Source of the DNA: JAILLW01 sp045640905
GTDB lineage: Bacteria; Bacillota; Clostridia; Lachnospirales; Lachnospiraceae
Length of the DNA stretch: 22,907 nt
Reading direction: 5' to 3'
Assembly: GCA_045640905.1 (NCBI GenBank)
Contig: JAZUFW010000084.1
Location: 1-22,907, forward strand
The notes beneath the pieces are model-generated. The model was not told the DNA's origin. It saw only the letters and a program-made list of their open reading frames with translations, and made no database searches. Each line of letters begins with the position of its first letter. Position 1 is the first letter of the stretch. Positions 22,667-22,907 of the stretch are shown here, piece after piece. Made by a program: the position numbers and the translations under genes.

Positions 22667-22808
22667 GTATCCTATTTCTGGTTCTCTCCGCGCTTTAGGA
22701 TACCGCGCCGACAGTTTCCGTATCCTATTTCTGCCTTTCTCCGCGCTTTAGGATACCACGCGGCCAGGTTCCATATCCTATTCCCGGTTTTCTCCGCGCT
22801 TTAGGATA
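22667..22808. repeat. Second array of the 53-bp repeat, three units
   Basis: Units start TATCC at 22668, 22721 and 22774, again 53 bp apart. The first two carry CTATTTCTG in the loop, a variant absent from the first array. The third matches unit 2 of the first array over its whole length until the junction with the nested element, at the same base as in the first array. Confidence 0.93.
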
Positions 22809-22907
22809 CAAGAAAGCACACATAATTCTTGCTCTGCTTGCTCGATATACTATCTGTCAGCAGCGCTTCGTCAACCCTGCGCGGAGCGCACCGCAAGCGG
22901 CTCTGGG
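22809..22907. repeat. Nested inverted-repeat element, copy 2 (cut by the window end)
   Basis: The 99 bp from CAAGAAAGCA to the window end match 22471-22569 with no difference seen, 338 bp downstream of the first copy. The right half of its hairpin, and any further units, lie outside the window. Confidence 0.95.

Noticed and set aside
22143..22907. Integron attC array
   Set aside because: No GTTRRRY core sites, no cassettes between units and no integrase in the window; units are far too short and uniform.

Overview
The window looks like chromosome of a moderately low-GC, Gram-positive anaerobe of the Clostridia, most likely a Lachnospiraceae member of the Butyrivibrio/Roseburia kind. The grounds are AGGAGG-type ribosome sites, an ECF vitamin-type transporter with a UPF0397 S component, a ROK fructokinase, a GH43 xylosidase, a TSCPD small protein, a YkgJ cysteine-cluster protein, and a tRNA gene without an encoded CCA. 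The genus is inference. Almost all genes are on the minus strand, in compact operons.

Left part (1-5800). A tRNA-Gly(GCC) with its own terminator lies downstream of a five-gene minus-strand operon: ECF S component, fused double ATPase EcfA-EcfA', EcfT, a ROK kinase and an unknown 166-170 aa protein. A DMT permease is transcribed divergently from it.

Middle (5900-10290). A GH43 beta-xylosidase/arabinofuranosidase on the plus strand converges on, and overlaps by 17 bp, a minus-strand operon of small membrane protein, SPFH/prohibitin protein and SLC13/ArsB-type anion permease. A small HTH protein with a Cys triad is divergent from that operon and seems to be leaderless.

10264-15077 is a five-gene minus-strand operon: hybrid histidine kinase, membrane-anchored GNAT acetyltransferase, atypical SDR, TSCPD protein and YkgJ protein. 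It ends in a bidirectional terminator partly made from the last codons of the YkgJ gene. 15262-18473 is a MarR - citrate synthase - MATE operon whose promoter contains a perfect MarR-type operator between -35 and -10. A Na/Pi cotransporter with a PhoU tail follows upstream.

The right end (20541-22907) looks most accessory. A two-gene operon encodes a PD-(D/E)XK nuclease-like protein and an HTH-NUDIX fusion. Its promoter region holds two perfect palindromes 31 bp apart. Beyond it are about 770 gene-free bases made of 53-bp tandem hairpin repeats. These are interrupted by a roughly 197-bp, deeply nested inverted-repeat element, itself duplicated with a 338-bp period and running off the window edge. 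This neighbourhood is the best candidate for an undescribed system, but any functional link between the operon and the repeats is inference only.
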